This document shows, piece after piece, positions 1 through 11,282 of a stretch of 64,000 bases of DNA. The notes below the pieces were generated by a model. That model ran no database searches and was not told the DNA's origin. It was given only the letters and a program-made list of their open reading frames with translations. This DNA is from Deinococcus sp. Leaf326 (GTDB lineage Bacteria > Deinococcota > Deinococci > Deinococcales > Deinococcaceae): positions 87,455 to 151,454 of the forward strand of contig NZ_LMOM01000065.1 in the NCBI RefSeq assembly GCF_001424185.1, in the 5' to 3' direction. Positions within the stretch are counted from its first letter, which is position 1. Every line of letters begins with the position of its first letter. The position numbers were made by a program, and so were the translations under genes.

Positions 1-37
1 CCGGTCCCAGCGTCTCCAAACTCGTCGCGTAGGTCAC
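1..37 (-). CDS. First 12 codons of a truncated CDS, possibly OpcA
   Basis: A minus-strand GTG at 35-37 opens a frame that runs off the window edge (MTYATSLETLGP). A purine-rich ribosome-binding site (GGGGAGGAG) lies about 6 nt upstream. An upstream ATG in another frame (54-56) hits a stop within eight codons. The gene follows gnd-zwf on the same strand, where many bacteria carry opcA, the glucose-6-phosphate dehydrogenase assembly factor, or pgl. The assignment rests on position and a vague resemblance of the start, so the product is a guess. The 140 bases between it and zwf hold a C8 run and nothing else I recognise. Confidence 0.4.
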   Translation of the reverse strand, partial: MTYATSLETLGP

Positions 38-179
38 GCTGTCTCCTCCCCCTTCATCCGGTCCTCCCTCCAGTTCTGGACCTGGGAGGGGAGCACCGGG
101 CGTCCATGCGTTCCGGCAGGCCCGTGCACTGGCACCCGCCCCCCCCGGAACAGTGTCACGGAGGTCTTCCGCGGGGCGC

Positions 180-3094
<2,915 letters not shown>

Positions 3095-3237
3095 GCGAGT
3101 CCTCCTGCAGGGCGTGGCCCCCGTCCAGTCTCCGGCGGGGGCGCCCCGATTACGCCGCGCATCATACGCGTGCCCCCCAGCCGGCCGATACCGAGCGGCC
3201 CTTCACTCTGCGCCCCCTTTATTTAGATTGATGTTAA

Positions 3238-3275
3238 ATAGTTGTGTTGACGAATATCGTGATAACAACTATATT
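3238..3275 (+). promoter_or_regulatory. Promoter with embedded inverted repeat upstream of marR-doxX
   Basis: TTGACG at 3247-3252 and TATATT at 3270-3275 are separated by 17 bp, a near-consensus housekeeping promoter. A perfect 8-bp inverted repeat (ATAGTTGT at 3238-3245, ACAACTAT at 3265-3272) brackets the -35 box and reaches the -10 box. The region is AT-rich against a GC-rich background. A MarR dimer bound here would block RNA polymerase, so autorepression is the simple reading; that part is inference. Confidence 0.7.
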
Positions 3276-3306
3276 AACTCCAGGCTTCCGCTAGCCTGGA
3301 GGCACC

Positions 3307-3777
3307 GTGACCTACCCCGTTTCCGACCCGCCGCTGCCCGGCCGTCCCGGCAGCCCCGAGCATCTCGCCTACCTCTCGTTACAGCGTCTTGCGGCGCGCC
3401 AGCAGTACGCGGGCGCCGAGCTGCTGCGCGGGCACGACCTGAGCGGCCCACAGTTCAACGTGCTGCGCATCCTGCGCGGCGCCGGAGACGCGGGGCTGCG
3501 GTGCAGCGACATCGGCACGCGGCTGCTGGTCCATGACCCCGACGTGACGCGGCTGCTCGACCGCCTGGAAAAGGCGGGCCGGGTCCGCCGGGCCCGCGAC
3601 CCCCACGACCGCCGGGTGGTCATGACCTACCTGACCGACAAGGGCCGGGCGGTCCTGAGCACCCTCGACGAACCCCTGAGCGAATTGCATGCCCGGCAAT
3701 TCGCCGCCCTGAGCCCCGAGCGCCTCGCGCTGCTGACCGAGCTGCTGGGCGACCTGCTTCCGGAGGACCACCCATGA
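3307..3777 (+). CDS. MarR family transcriptional regulator
   Basis: A 156-residue winged-helix dimer-type repressor. The DNA-binding core is visible as LSGPQFNVLRIL, then LRCSDIGTRLLVHDPDVTRLLDRL (recognition helix) and the wing RARDPHDRRVVMTYLTDKG at about 97-115. It starts with GTG at 3307, four bases after GGAGG. Its stop overlaps the doxX start (ATGA), so the two are co-translated. The inverted repeat in the promoter just upstream is the probable operator. The ligand is unknown; pairing with DoxX suggests an oxidant or an electrophilic aromatic compound, by analogy only. Confidence 0.88.
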   Translation: MTYPVSDPPLPGRPGSPEHLAYLSLQRLAARQQYAGAELLRGHDLSGPQFNVLRILRGAGDAGLRCSDIGTRLLVHDPDVTRLLDRLEKAGRVRRARDPHDRRVVMTYLTDKGRAVLSTLDEPLSELHARQFAALSPERLALLTELLGDLLPEDHP

Positions 3778-4205
3778 CGACCCCTGCCCGCACTGCCCAG
3801 ACCACCCACACCGGCGCCGCTTTCCAGGCCGACCTGGGGCTGCTGTTCCTGCGCCTCGCCACCGGCGTCATCTTCGTGATGCACGGCTACCAGAAGTTCT
3901 TCATGAACACGGTCGCCGGCACCACGCAGTTTTTCGCCAGCATCGGCGTGCCCCTGCCGGGCGTGGCCGCCCCGCTGATCGCGGGCATTGAGCTGATCGG
4001 CGGCCTGCTGCTGATCCTGGGACTCTTTCCCCGCGTGGTCGGCGCGCTCTTGGCCGTGAACATGCTCGTCGCCATCCTGCTCGTGCACGTGGCGGGCGGT
4101 TTCTTCAACCCGAACGGTATCGAGTTCCCGCTGCTGCTGCTGGCCGCCTCGGCCGCGCTGGCCCTGACGGGTGCGGGACGCTACCGCGTGGGCAACAAGA
4201 ACTAA
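3774..4205 (+). CDS. DoxX family membrane protein
   Basis: A 143-residue inner-membrane protein with four predicted hydrophobic segments (about 22-40, 60-80, 84-104 and 112-130). It carries the DoxX signature LFLRLATGVIFVMHGYQKF near the N-terminus. Family members are linked to quinone- or thiol-dependent redox processes and are often controlled by MarR or OhrR-type repressors, as here. Translation is coupled to marR by a 4-nt overlap. The exact reaction is not known for this subgroup. Confidence 0.88.
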   Translation: MTTPARTAQTTHTGAAFQADLGLLFLRLATGVIFVMHGYQKFFMNTVAGTTQFFASIGVPLPGVAAPLIAGIELIGGLLLILGLFPRVVGALLAVNMLVAILLVHVAGGFFNPNGIEFPLLLLAASAALALTGAGRYRVGNKN

Positions 4206-4221
4206 ACGGAACACGACGTAT

Positions 4222-4254
4222 GGGCCGCTCCTTCTCAGAGCGGCCCATTTCATT
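4222..4254 (+). terminator. Intrinsic terminator after doxX
   Basis: GGGCCGCTC (4222-4230) pairs with GAGCGGCCC (4238-4246) around a 7-nt loop and is followed by ATTTCATT. The U-tract is interrupted, so termination may be partial. Confidence 0.7.
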
Positions 4255-4310
4255 GGGTGGGAGGCTGGGAGACGGGGTCCCGGCCCGGCGTTCCCTTCTC
4301 CCGGAAGGCT

Positions 4311-4862
<552 letters not shown>

Positions 4863-4870
4863 TGCTCCCG

Positions 4871-4876
4871 AGTCTA
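4871..4876 (-). promoter_or_regulatory. -10 box of a probable leaderless transcript (SRPBCC gene)
   Basis: TAGACT on the minus strand with 8 nt before the ATG at 4862 and no purine-rich ribosome-binding site. Confidence 0.5.
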
Positions 4877-5145
4877 GCGGAGAAGGATCAGGACAGGTCG
4901 GGACGAGATGGCGCTGCACCGGGCTCTCCGCGCGGGGCCAGGAACGCACCGGAGAAGCGAGAAGGAGAGGGTCTGACCCGGCAGGAGGCACTATCCACGG
5001 GTCCGGTTCAGTGCCCAAGAGGGACCACGGGGCCTATATCCAGGCGCGGTCGCCTGGACCACCACATGGCACCCTCAGCACACCACACATGGCAAGGTCA
5101 GGTTTTACCGTCCCGCATGAATGGAGGCTGGCCTTGCCACATTTC

Positions 5146-5159
5146 ATTTCATATGGAAT
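5146..5159. promoter_or_regulatory. Imperfect palindrome, candidate MarR operator
   Basis: ATTTCATATGGAAT is a 14-bp palindrome with one mismatched pair on each side of CATATG, in an AT-rich patch 13 bp before the marR start. A possible -35 box (TTGCCA, 5134-5139) and a weak -10 (AATACT, 5157-5162) flank or overlap it. Position and symmetry fit autorepression. Confidence 0.45.
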
Positions 5160-5172
5160 ACTTCCGTTTGGA

Positions 5173-5682
5173 ATGAAAGACTCTCCCCTTCCCCAAGACG
5201 AGCTGTACGGGCTGGTGCGCCTGACCCTGCGGCTCGCGCGGCATTTCCGGCAACGGCTGGACGAGCCGCTGGAGCAGGCGGTCGGCTTGAACACCGGGGA
5301 GGTGCTCGTGCTCTCGGCGATTATGGACGGCTGCGACACGCCTTCCGCCGTCGCCCGGCGCCAGTCGTTGCCCGCTCCGACCGTGACCCGCATGGTGACC
5401 AAGCTGGCCGACGCGGGCCTCGTGCAGCGCGTGACCGACCCCAGCGACCTGCGCCGCCAGCGCCTGCAGCTCACCGCGCAGGGCGAGGCGACGCGCCTGA
5501 AGACCCGCGAAAGCGCTCAGGGCATCGTTCAGGACAACTTCGGCACCCTCGACCCGGCGCAGGTCAGTGCCGCCCTCGCGGCCCTGGACACCCTGAGCGC
5601 CAGCCTCGACCTGTGTTCTGCGCCGCCGGTGGCCCCGGCCCCCCGCGTTTCCCTCTCTTCTCCTCCGGAGGCCCAGCCATGA
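5173..5682 (+). CDS. MarR family transcriptional regulator of the adjacent exporter
   Basis: A 169-residue winged-helix regulator. The core runs from [17 protein letters not shown] through the recognition helix [19 protein letters not shown] to the wing [16 protein letters not shown] at about 95-110. The stop overlaps the MFS start by 4 nt, so it is co-expressed with the transporter, a common arrangement in which the exported drug relieves repression. The ATG at 5173 was chosen because the homologous part begins right there; the frame is open further upstream. The Shine-Dalgarno is weak. The C-terminal 25 residues are Pro/Ser-rich. Confidence 0.85.
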   Translation: MKDSPLPQDELYGLVRLTLRLARHFRQRLDEPLEQAVGLNTGEVLVLSAIMDGCDTPSAVARRQSLPAPTVTRMVTKLADAGLVQRVTDPSDLRRQRLQLTAQGEATRLKTRESAQGIVQDNFGTLDPAQVSAALAALDTLSASLDLCSAPPVAPAPRVSLSSPPEAQP

Positions 5683-7271
5683 ATACCGCCTCACTGTCCC
5701 ACCGCGAGAAACTGCTCGCCTTCGCCGGCATCCTGACGGTGCTGTTTCTGTCCAGCCTGAACCTGACGGTGGTGGGCAGCGCCATGCCGCGCGTCATCGC
5801 CGACCTGGGCGGCTTTCACCTGTATGCCTGGGCCTTCACGGCCTACTCACTCGCCACGACTGTTACCATTCCGGTCGTCGGGACCATCAGCGACAAGTAC
5901 GGCCGGCGGCCGCTGATCCTGCTGGGCATCCTGATCTTCGCGCTGGGCAGCGTGGGTCTGGGCTTCGTGCAGAGCATGGAGCAGCTCATCATCCTGCGCG
6001 CCGTTCAGGGCATCGGCGGCGGCACGCTCATGGCCATGAGCTTCACGGCCATCGCCGACCTCTTTACTCCCATCGAACGTGGGCGCTACCAGGGCTACAC
6101 GGGCGCGGTGTGGGGGGTCAGCAGCGTGGTCGGGCCGCTCGTCGGGGGCTTTCTGACCGACCATCTGGGCTGGCGCAGCGTGTTCTTCGTGAACCTGCCG
6201 TTCGCGGTGCTGGCGGCCTTCTTCGTCTGGCGCTTCTTCCGGCTGCCGGCGCCGGGTGCCAAGGGCAAGTTCGACGCCCTGGGCGCCGCGCTACTCGCCG
6301 GCACGGTCGTCTCCCTCACGCTGGCGATGTCGTGGGGTGGGGGCACCTACGCCTGGGGCAGCGGGCGAATTCTGGGCCTTCTCGCCGTCACCGTGCTCCT
6401 GGGCGCGGCCTACGGCTGGCACAGCCGCCGTCAGGAACGCCCGATTCTGGACCTGCGGCTGCTGCGTGACCGGGGCATCGCCGTAGCGTCCTTCGCCGGC
6501 TTCCTGATGAGCGCGGGAATGTACGCCGCGATCCTGTACCTGCCGCTGTACATGCAGGGCGTGCGCGGCAGCAGCGCCTCGGGCAGTGGGCTGGCCCTGA
6601 CGCCCCTGATGGTCGGGCTGATCGTGACGAGTACCATTTCGGGCCAGATCGTGAGCCGTACGGGCCGTTACAAGTGGCTGATCAACGTGGGCGCTCTGGT
6701 CGCTGCCGGCGCGCTGTTCCTGAGCGCCAGCCTCTCGCTGACCACGCCGCTGTGGATCGCCGTGGGCCTCATGGTGCTGCTGGGCTTCGGGTTGGGGCCA
6801 GTGAACAGCCAGCTCACCCTGGCGGTGCAGAATGCCGCGCCCCGCGAGAAACTGGGCAGCGCCACCAGCGGCAACCAGTTCTTCCGCCAGATCGGCGGCA
6901 CGCTGGCCGTCAGTCTGTTCGGCGCGCTCGTGAACTCGCAGCTCGCGCAGAACCTCGGCGCGCAGTTGCCGGCCGCCGCGACGGCCCTGCCCGCACAGTT
7001 CCAGGACGCGGTCGCCAACCCCAACCTCCTGACGAGCGCGCAGGCGCAGGAGCAGCTCGGCGGCGCGCTGGGGCAGCTCGGACACGCCGAACTCCTGACG
7101 CCCATCCTGAACGCGCTGCGCTCGGTGATGGTCGGGGCCATCGACCATGTCTTCCTGATCTCGGCCGTGCTCGTGGCCCTCGCCTTCGTGCTCACCCTGG
7201 TGCTGCCCGAGCGCCCTTTGGCCACCCGGCCGGTGAAGGCCGCGAAGGACGGCGCGGTGGCGGCCGACTGA
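5679..7271 (+). CDS. MFS multidrug exporter, DHA2 (14-TM, EmrB/QacA) family
   Basis: A 530-residue inner-membrane proton-driven antiporter. Visible motifs are motif C-like [14 protein letters not shown] in TM1, motif [17 protein letters not shown] between TM2 and TM3, and [15 protein letters not shown] in TM4. About 14 hydrophobic segments can be counted, which fits DHA2. A hydrophilic segment of about 60 residues (about 420-480) precedes the last TM. CCGGAGG lies upstream of the ATG, and the start overlaps marR by 4 nt. Substrate unknown; regulator linkage suggests toxic organic compounds. Confidence 0.92.
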   Translation: MNTASLSHREKLLAFAGILTVLFLSSLNLTVVGSAMPRVIADLGGFHLYAWAFTAYSLATTVTIPVVGTISDKYGRRPLILLGILIFALGSVGLGFVQSMEQLIILRAVQGIGGGTLMAMSFTAIADLFTPIERGRYQGYTGAVWGVSSVVGPLVGGFLTDHLGWRSVFFVNLPFAVLAAFFVWRFFRLPAPGAKGKFDALGAALLAGTVVSLTLAMSWGGGTYAWGSGRILGLLAVTVLLGAAYGWHSRRQERPILDLRLLRDRGIAVASFAGFLMSAGMYAAILYLPLYMQGVRGSSASGSGLALTPLMVGLIVTSTISGQIVSRTGRYKWLINVGALVAAGALFLSASLSLTTPLWIAVGLMVLLGFGLGPVNSQLTLAVQNAAPREKLGSATSGNQFFRQIGGTLAVSLFGALVNSQLAQNLGAQLPAAATALPAQFQDAVANPNLLTSAQAQEQLGGALGQLGHAELLTPILNALRSVMVGAIDHVFLISAVLVALAFVLTLVLPERPLATRPVKAAKDGAVAAD

Positions 7272-7287
7272 GCCCCCCTGCCCGGCC

Positions 7288-7316
7288 GACCCCTCCGCGT
7301 GGGGGGTCTTTTTTTA
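7288..7316 (+). terminator. Intrinsic terminator after the MFS gene
   Basis: GACCCC (7288-7293) pairs with GGGGTC (7303-7308), followed by an uninterrupted T-tract to 7315. Confidence 0.85.
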
Positions 7317-7360
7317 TGTCGGGCCCGCCCGCGCCGCGTACCCGTTACCCTGAGCCCCAT

Positions 7361-8647
7361 ATGCACGACGTTCTGGTCATCGGCGGGGGCCTCGCGGGGC
7401 TGACGGCGGCGCGGGTCCTTACGCGCGCGGGGCAGCGGGTCCGGGTGCTGGAGGCCGCCCCCGAGATCGGCGGGCGGGTCCGGACGCGGGTGGTCGGGGG
7501 CTTTACCCTCGACGCCGGGTATCAGGTGCTGTTTCCCGACTACCCGGCGGTGCGGCGCAACCTCGACCTGGGCGCTCTGGACCTCGTGCCCATCGCCCCG
7601 GCGGGCGTGGTGCGCCGGGGGCGGCGGGCCGAGGCGCTGGGCGACCCCCTGCGCGACCCCAGCAGCCTGGGCAGCACGCTGCTGAGCGGCGCCCTGACCC
7701 TGGGCGACAAGGCGCGCATCGGCAAACTGGCGCTGGAACTCGGTGCGCCGCCCGCCCATACGCTCCTCGCCGGCCCCGACGAAACCACCGAGAGCTACCT
7801 GCGCGGCCAGGGCTTCTCGGAAGCGGCGCTCGACCATTTCTTCCGGCCCTTTTTCGGCGGGGTGTTTCTGCGGCGCGACCTGGCGACCTCGGCGCGGCTG
7901 TTCCGCTACTACTTCCGGCTGCTCATGACGGGTGGGGCGGCGCTGCCCCGCGCGGGCATGGCGGCCGTTCCAGCGCAGCTTGCCCAGGGCCTGGACGTGC
8001 GAACCGGCGTACGGGTCACGCATCTCCAGCCGCACGCCACGCACGTCACTGCCCAGACGAGCGCGGGCGAACTCGACGCGCGGCAGGTCATCGTGGCGAC
8101 CGACGCGTGGTCGGCGGCGCCGCTGCTGGGCGAGGACACGCGCACGCCGCGCGGCAGCCAGGGCAGCGCGTATCTGTACTACGCCGCCGACGCGCCGGTC
8201 GAAAAGCAGCGCCGCCTGCTCCTGAACGGCGAGGCGGGCCTGATCAACAACGCGCAGTGGATGGGTCAGGCGGTGCCGGGCCGCGCGCCCGAGGGCCAGG
8301 ACCTCCTCGTCGTGACAGCGCTCGCCTCGGCGCAGGGCGGCGTGCCCGAGCTGGACGACGCGGCCCTGGACGCCCGCGTGCGCGCGGAGCTGAGCCGCTG
8401 GTACGGCGAGGCAGCCGTGTCGGGCCTGCGAACCCTGGGCACCGAGCGCATCCCGCACGCGCAGTACCCGCAGCCGCCCGGCTACGCGGCGACCCTGCCC
8501 GGCCACGCCACGGCCCTGCCCGGTGTGCTGCGCGCGGGCGAGGTCACGTCCATGAGCGGGATCCAGGGCGCGATGGAAAGCGGCGAGAAGGCGGCGGCCA
8601 TCGTTCTGAACGACCTCGCGGCCATGAGCCGCCCCCAGGGGGCCTGA
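7361..8647 (+). CDS. FAD-dependent oxidoreductase, amine oxidase/phytoene desaturase-like
   Basis: A 428-residue flavoprotein. The FAD Rossmann motif [18 protein letters not shown] is at residues 3-20, with the acidic end of strand 2 ([15 protein letters not shown]) next, and the C-terminal FAD motif [25 protein letters not shown] near 390-415. This is the NAD(P)/FAD superfamily containing protoporphyrinogen oxidase, amine oxidases and carotenoid desaturases; the substrate cannot be chosen from sequence alone. A TACCCT box (7346-7351) lies 9 nt before the ATG, so the message may be nearly leaderless. The VOC gene follows 2 bp downstream. Confidence 0.85.
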   Translation: MHDVLVIGGGLAGLTAARVLTRAGQRVRVLEAAPEIGGRVRTRVVGGFTLDAGYQVLFPDYPAVRRNLDLGALDLVPIAPAGVVRRGRRAEALGDPLRDPSSLGSTLLSGALTLGDKARIGKLALELGAPPAHTLLAGPDETTESYLRGQGFSEAALDHFFRPFFGGVFLRRDLATSARLFRYYFRLLMTGGAALPRAGMAAVPAQLAQGLDVRTGVRVTHLQPHATHVTAQTSAGELDARQVIVATDAWSAAPLLGEDTRTPRGSQGSAYLYYAADAPVEKQRRLLLNGEAGLINNAQWMGQAVPGRAPEGQDLLVVTALASAQGGVPELDDAALDARVRAELSRWYGEAAVSGLRTLGTERIPHAQYPQPPGYAATLPGHATALPGVLRAGEVTSMSGIQGAMESGEKAAAIVLNDLAAMSRPQGA

Positions 8648-8649
8648 GC

Positions 8650-9291
8650 ATGAACGCGCATCTGGACCACCTCGTCATCGCCGCGCGCACCCTCGCGGAG
8701 GGCCGCGCGTGGCTCGAAGGCCGCCTGGGCACGGCGCTGGCCCCCGGCGGCGAGCACGAAACCTTCGGTACGCACAACGCCCTGCTGTCGCTGGGGGGCA
8801 CGTCCTATCTGGAGGTCATCGCCGTGAATCCGGACGCCCCCGCACCGCCGCGCGCCCGCTGGTTCAGCCTCGACACCCCCGAGATGCGCGCGCGGCTGGA
8901 CGGCGGCCCCGCCCTCGTCCACTGGGTTGCCCGCGTGCTCACGCTGGAGGCGGGCCCCTACCCGGAAGGCGAGGTGCTGGAACTGTCACGCGGCGAGAAC
9001 CGCTGGGCGCTGACCGTGCCGCCGGACGGCTCGCTGCCGCTGGGCAGAATGGTCCCCTCGCTGGGCGGGGTGGCCCCCTCGCTGATCGCGTGGCACACGC
9101 CCGCACCTCCCACCCGTCTGCCCGCCTCGGGCGTCACGTTGGCGACCCTGCGGCTGGGCACACCGCAGCCTGCTGAGCTGCGCGCTGTCCTCGACCGCCT
9201 CGGCTTCGTGGGCGAGGTCGAGGTCTACGAGGCCCCGCAGCCCGAACTCGGCGCGCAGCTCGACACGCCGGGCGGGGTGGTCCTGCTGTAG
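8650..9291 (+). CDS. VOC superfamily, glyoxalase-like domain protein
   Basis: A 213-residue cytosolic protein. It opens with the typical metal-edge strand [23 protein letters not shown] and contains [18 protein letters not shown], the second strand-helix unit of the glyoxalase-like family. His7 and Glu57 are candidate metal ligands. The start lies 2 bp after the FAD oxidoreductase stop, so the two are translationally linked and may share a pathway. The reaction is unknown. Confidence 0.8.
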   Translation: MNAHLDHLVIAARTLAEGRAWLEGRLGTALAPGGEHETFGTHNALLSLGGTSYLEVIAVNPDAPAPPRARWFSLDTPEMRARLDGGPALVHWVARVLTLEAGPYPEGEVLELSRGENRWALTVPPDGSLPLGRMVPSLGGVAPSLIAWHTPAPPTRLPASGVTLATLRLGTPQPAELRAVLDRLGFVGEVEVYEAPQPELGAQLDTPGGVVLL

Positions 9292-9316
9292 ACCGGACCC
9301 GCAGGTGGACTGCGGC

Positions 9317-10477
9317 TCACGGCACGCTGTAGCCCTCGGCCTGGGCCGCGTCCATGAGCAGGCCGCCGAGGCGCTCGTAGGCCTCGGGCTCGGTAGGCGG
9401 GTGGGTCAGGGCGGCACGCGCGTCGCGCAGCAGCCGCTCGAAGGGCTGCTCGGGCGACAGCGCGGCTCCGCCCACGGCGCGGGCAACCTGGTCGGTGGCG
9501 TTCACGGCGGCCTGCGCGCACACGGCCTTGGCCCCGGCCAGCAGCGGCAACGCGGCGTCGCCAGGATCCGCTTGGAATGCTCGGGTAGCGTGCGCCAGCA
9601 GCGCGCGGGCGGCCCACAGCTCGGCGTGGATTCGCCCGGCCGTCTCCCGCACGCGCGGCAGCGTGGCGATGGGCCGGCCCAGGGCCGTGGGCACGCGGGT
9701 CACGGCGTAGCGGCGCAGTTCGTCGAGGGCAGCGGTCCCCACGCCCAGGTAGGTACCCGACAGCGCCGTCCAGAACCACGCGGGGCTGGCCGGGCTGGGG
9801 GGCGACGGCGGGGCCACGTCGCCGGATGATACGGCCACGTCCCTCAGCACGATGTCCTGCGAGCCGCTGCCGCGCAGGGCCAGGGCGCCGCCCCAGGTCG
9901 TCTCGATCTCCACTCCGGGCGCGCGCATGTCCACCCGGACCCGGACGACCTGACCGTCCAGGGCGGCGGTCACCAAGGCCGTGTCGAGCGCGCGGGCGCC
10001 GGTGGACCACGTCTTGCGGCCGTCCAGGCGGTAGCCGTCCTCCTGTGGCATCAGGACCGTTTCGGGCAGGCCGCCGCGCGAGGGGCTGCCCAGGTTGCGC
10101 TCGCTGGCGACGGCGTTGAGCAGTTCGCCGCGCGCCGCCCCCTGGCCCAGGCGCGCCAGCAGCGGCTCCGGCCAAGACCGCGCCGCGAAGGCGCTACCCA
10201 GCACGTGCCCGTTCATGGCGAGCACCAAGGCCAGCGACGCCCCCGCCCGCCCCAGGTGCTCCTGGGTGAGCGCGAATTCAGGTAGGGTCGCGCCTAGACC
10301 GCCGAATTCTTCCGGCACCGTTAGGGCAGCGTATCCGCTGGCCTTCAGGGCGGAGGCGGCTTCTGGGGTCACGTCCTGTGCTGCCTCACACTCGGCCAGG
10401 TGGCTACGGATGGCCTCGGCGGCGCGGCGCGTGACCTGCTGCACCTCGGGGCGCTCTGGGTCGGGAAGCAGGTTCAT
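9317..10477 (-). CDS. Acyl-CoA dehydrogenase family flavoprotein
   Basis: 386 residues with the acyl-CoA dehydrogenase fold: N-terminal helical domain (1-110, with VPEEFGGLGATLPEF), middle beta domain (about 115-215, with YRLDGRKTWSTGA) and C-terminal helices containing the FAD-contact loop AVGGAALSPEQPFERLLRDARAA. The catalytic glutamate usually found near the start of the last helix (as in YEGT) is not obvious after this loop (LTHPPTEPEAYERLG), so it could be a flavin monooxygenase-like member such as the DszC group. Convergent with the VOC gene. The start at 10477 fits a leaderless promoter. Confidence 0.85.
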   Translation of the reverse strand: MNLLPDPERPEVQQVTRRAAEAIRSHLAECEAAQDVTPEAASALKASGYAALTVPEEFGGLGATLPEFALTQEHLGRAGASLALVLAMNGHVLGSAFAARSWPEPLLARLGQGAARGELLNAVASERNLGSPSRGGLPETVLMPQEDGYRLDGRKTWSTGARALDTALVTAALDGQVVRVRVDMRAPGVEIETTWGGALALRGSGSQDIVLRDVAVSSGDVAPPSPPSPASPAWFWTALSGTYLGVGTAALDELRRYAVTRVPTALGRPIATLPRVRETAGRIHAELWAARALLAHATRAFQADPGDAALPLLAGAKAVCAQAAVNATDQVARAVGGAALSPEQPFERLLRDARAALTHPPTEPEAYERLGGLLMDAAQAEGYSVP

Positions 10478-10484
10478 GCCGGGC

Positions 10485-10490
10485 AGGCTA
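10485..10490 (-). promoter_or_regulatory. -10 box of a leaderless transcript (acyl-CoA dehydrogenase-like gene)
   Basis: TAGCCT on the minus strand, exactly 7 nt before the ATG at 10477, with no Shine-Dalgarno. Confidence 0.6.
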
Positions 10491-10575
10491 GCAGGGGCGC
10501 GGCAGGCCGCTGCCCCCCTTTCCCCTTCTCCACACGTTCCCTAAAGGCCGGGCTCCGGCGACGTGCCCCCGCCGC

Positions 10576-11205
10576 CTACAACCGCGCCGTGGGGGTGCCC
10601 GGCCGCCGCCCGTGCAGCAGCACCGCTGCGAGCAGGCCGGCCAGGAAACCGAACAGGTGTCCCTCCCACGACACGTAGGGATTGCTGGGAAACACGCCCC
10701 AGATGAGCCCGCCGTACAGCAGGAAGGCCGCGACCGCCACCCCGATGGCGACCGGGGTGCGCTCCCACCAGCCGACGCCCAGCAGGTAGCCCAGATACCC
10801 GAAGATCAGCTCGCTGGCCCCCAGGTGCACGCTGCCCCCGCGCCCGAACAGCCACACGAGCGCGCCCCCCACCGTCACGATGATGAGGCTGGCCGCGAGG
10901 TAGCGCCACAGGTTGCGCGCCGCGCTCATGAAGGACAGCACCGCGAGCGGCACCGTGTTGGCGAGCAGGTGGGGAAAGCCCGCGTGCATGAACGGCGCCG
11001 TGAAGATGTGGCCCAGAGCGGCCGGATTGCGCGGCTGGATGCCGAACAGGTCCAGGCGCCCGCCAAAGCCCAGCACGTCCACGAATTCCAGCACCCACAC
11101 CACCCCCACGAGCACGCCGGTCGCGGTAAGGGCGGCGGCCACCCGCGAAGGCTCGCGCCGGGTCGGGGTGGGCCGGAGGGGATCGGTGGTGGGCGCGCGG
11201 CGCAT
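10576..11205 (-). CDS. Rhomboid family intramembrane serine protease
   Basis: 209 residues, six predicted membrane helices. The L1 loop and TM2 are recognisable ([23 protein letters not shown], with the conserved HxxxN of the oxyanion site). The nucleophile motif appears as [11 protein letters not shown] (Ser in GxSx; Glu replaces the usual Gly after Ser) and the catalytic His is in [11 protein letters not shown]. It would cleave transmembrane substrates in the inner membrane. The start at 11205 was chosen because upstream codons lack rhomboid features. The target is unknown. Confidence 0.88.
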   Translation of the reverse strand: MRRAPTTDPLRPTPTRREPSRVAAALTATGVLVGVVWVLEFVDVLGFGGRLDLFGIQPRNPAALGHIFTAPFMHAGFPHLLANTVPLAVLSFMSAARNLWRYLAASLIIVTVGGALVWLFGRGGSVHLGASELIFGYLGYLLGVGWWERTPVAIGVAVAAFLLYGGLIWGVFPSNPYVSWEGHLFGFLAGLLAAVLLHGRRPGTPTARL

Positions 11206-11282
11206 GGCCCCAGTGTGCCCCCTGGTCCCCCCGCCTGGGATGAAGGCCGGGCGAAGGCGAACCGTGGGATTTGGGGGTCCCC

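Larger units (their letters stand above)
4863..5172. other. 310-bp intergenic region between divergent genes
   Basis: No credible gene. It holds the promoter of the minus-strand START-like gene at its left end and the regulatory region of the MarR-MFS pair at its right end. A 7-bp inverted repeat with a 4-nt loop (5040-5057, CCAGGCG/CGCCTGG) is present without a U-tract. An eight-codon frame MEYFRLE at 5153-5176 ends in an ATGA overlap with the marR start; whether it is translated is unknown. Confidence 0.5.

Noticed and set aside
5040..5057. Short hairpin CCAGGCG/CGCCTGG as terminator
   Set aside because: No U-tract on either strand and no gene ending there.
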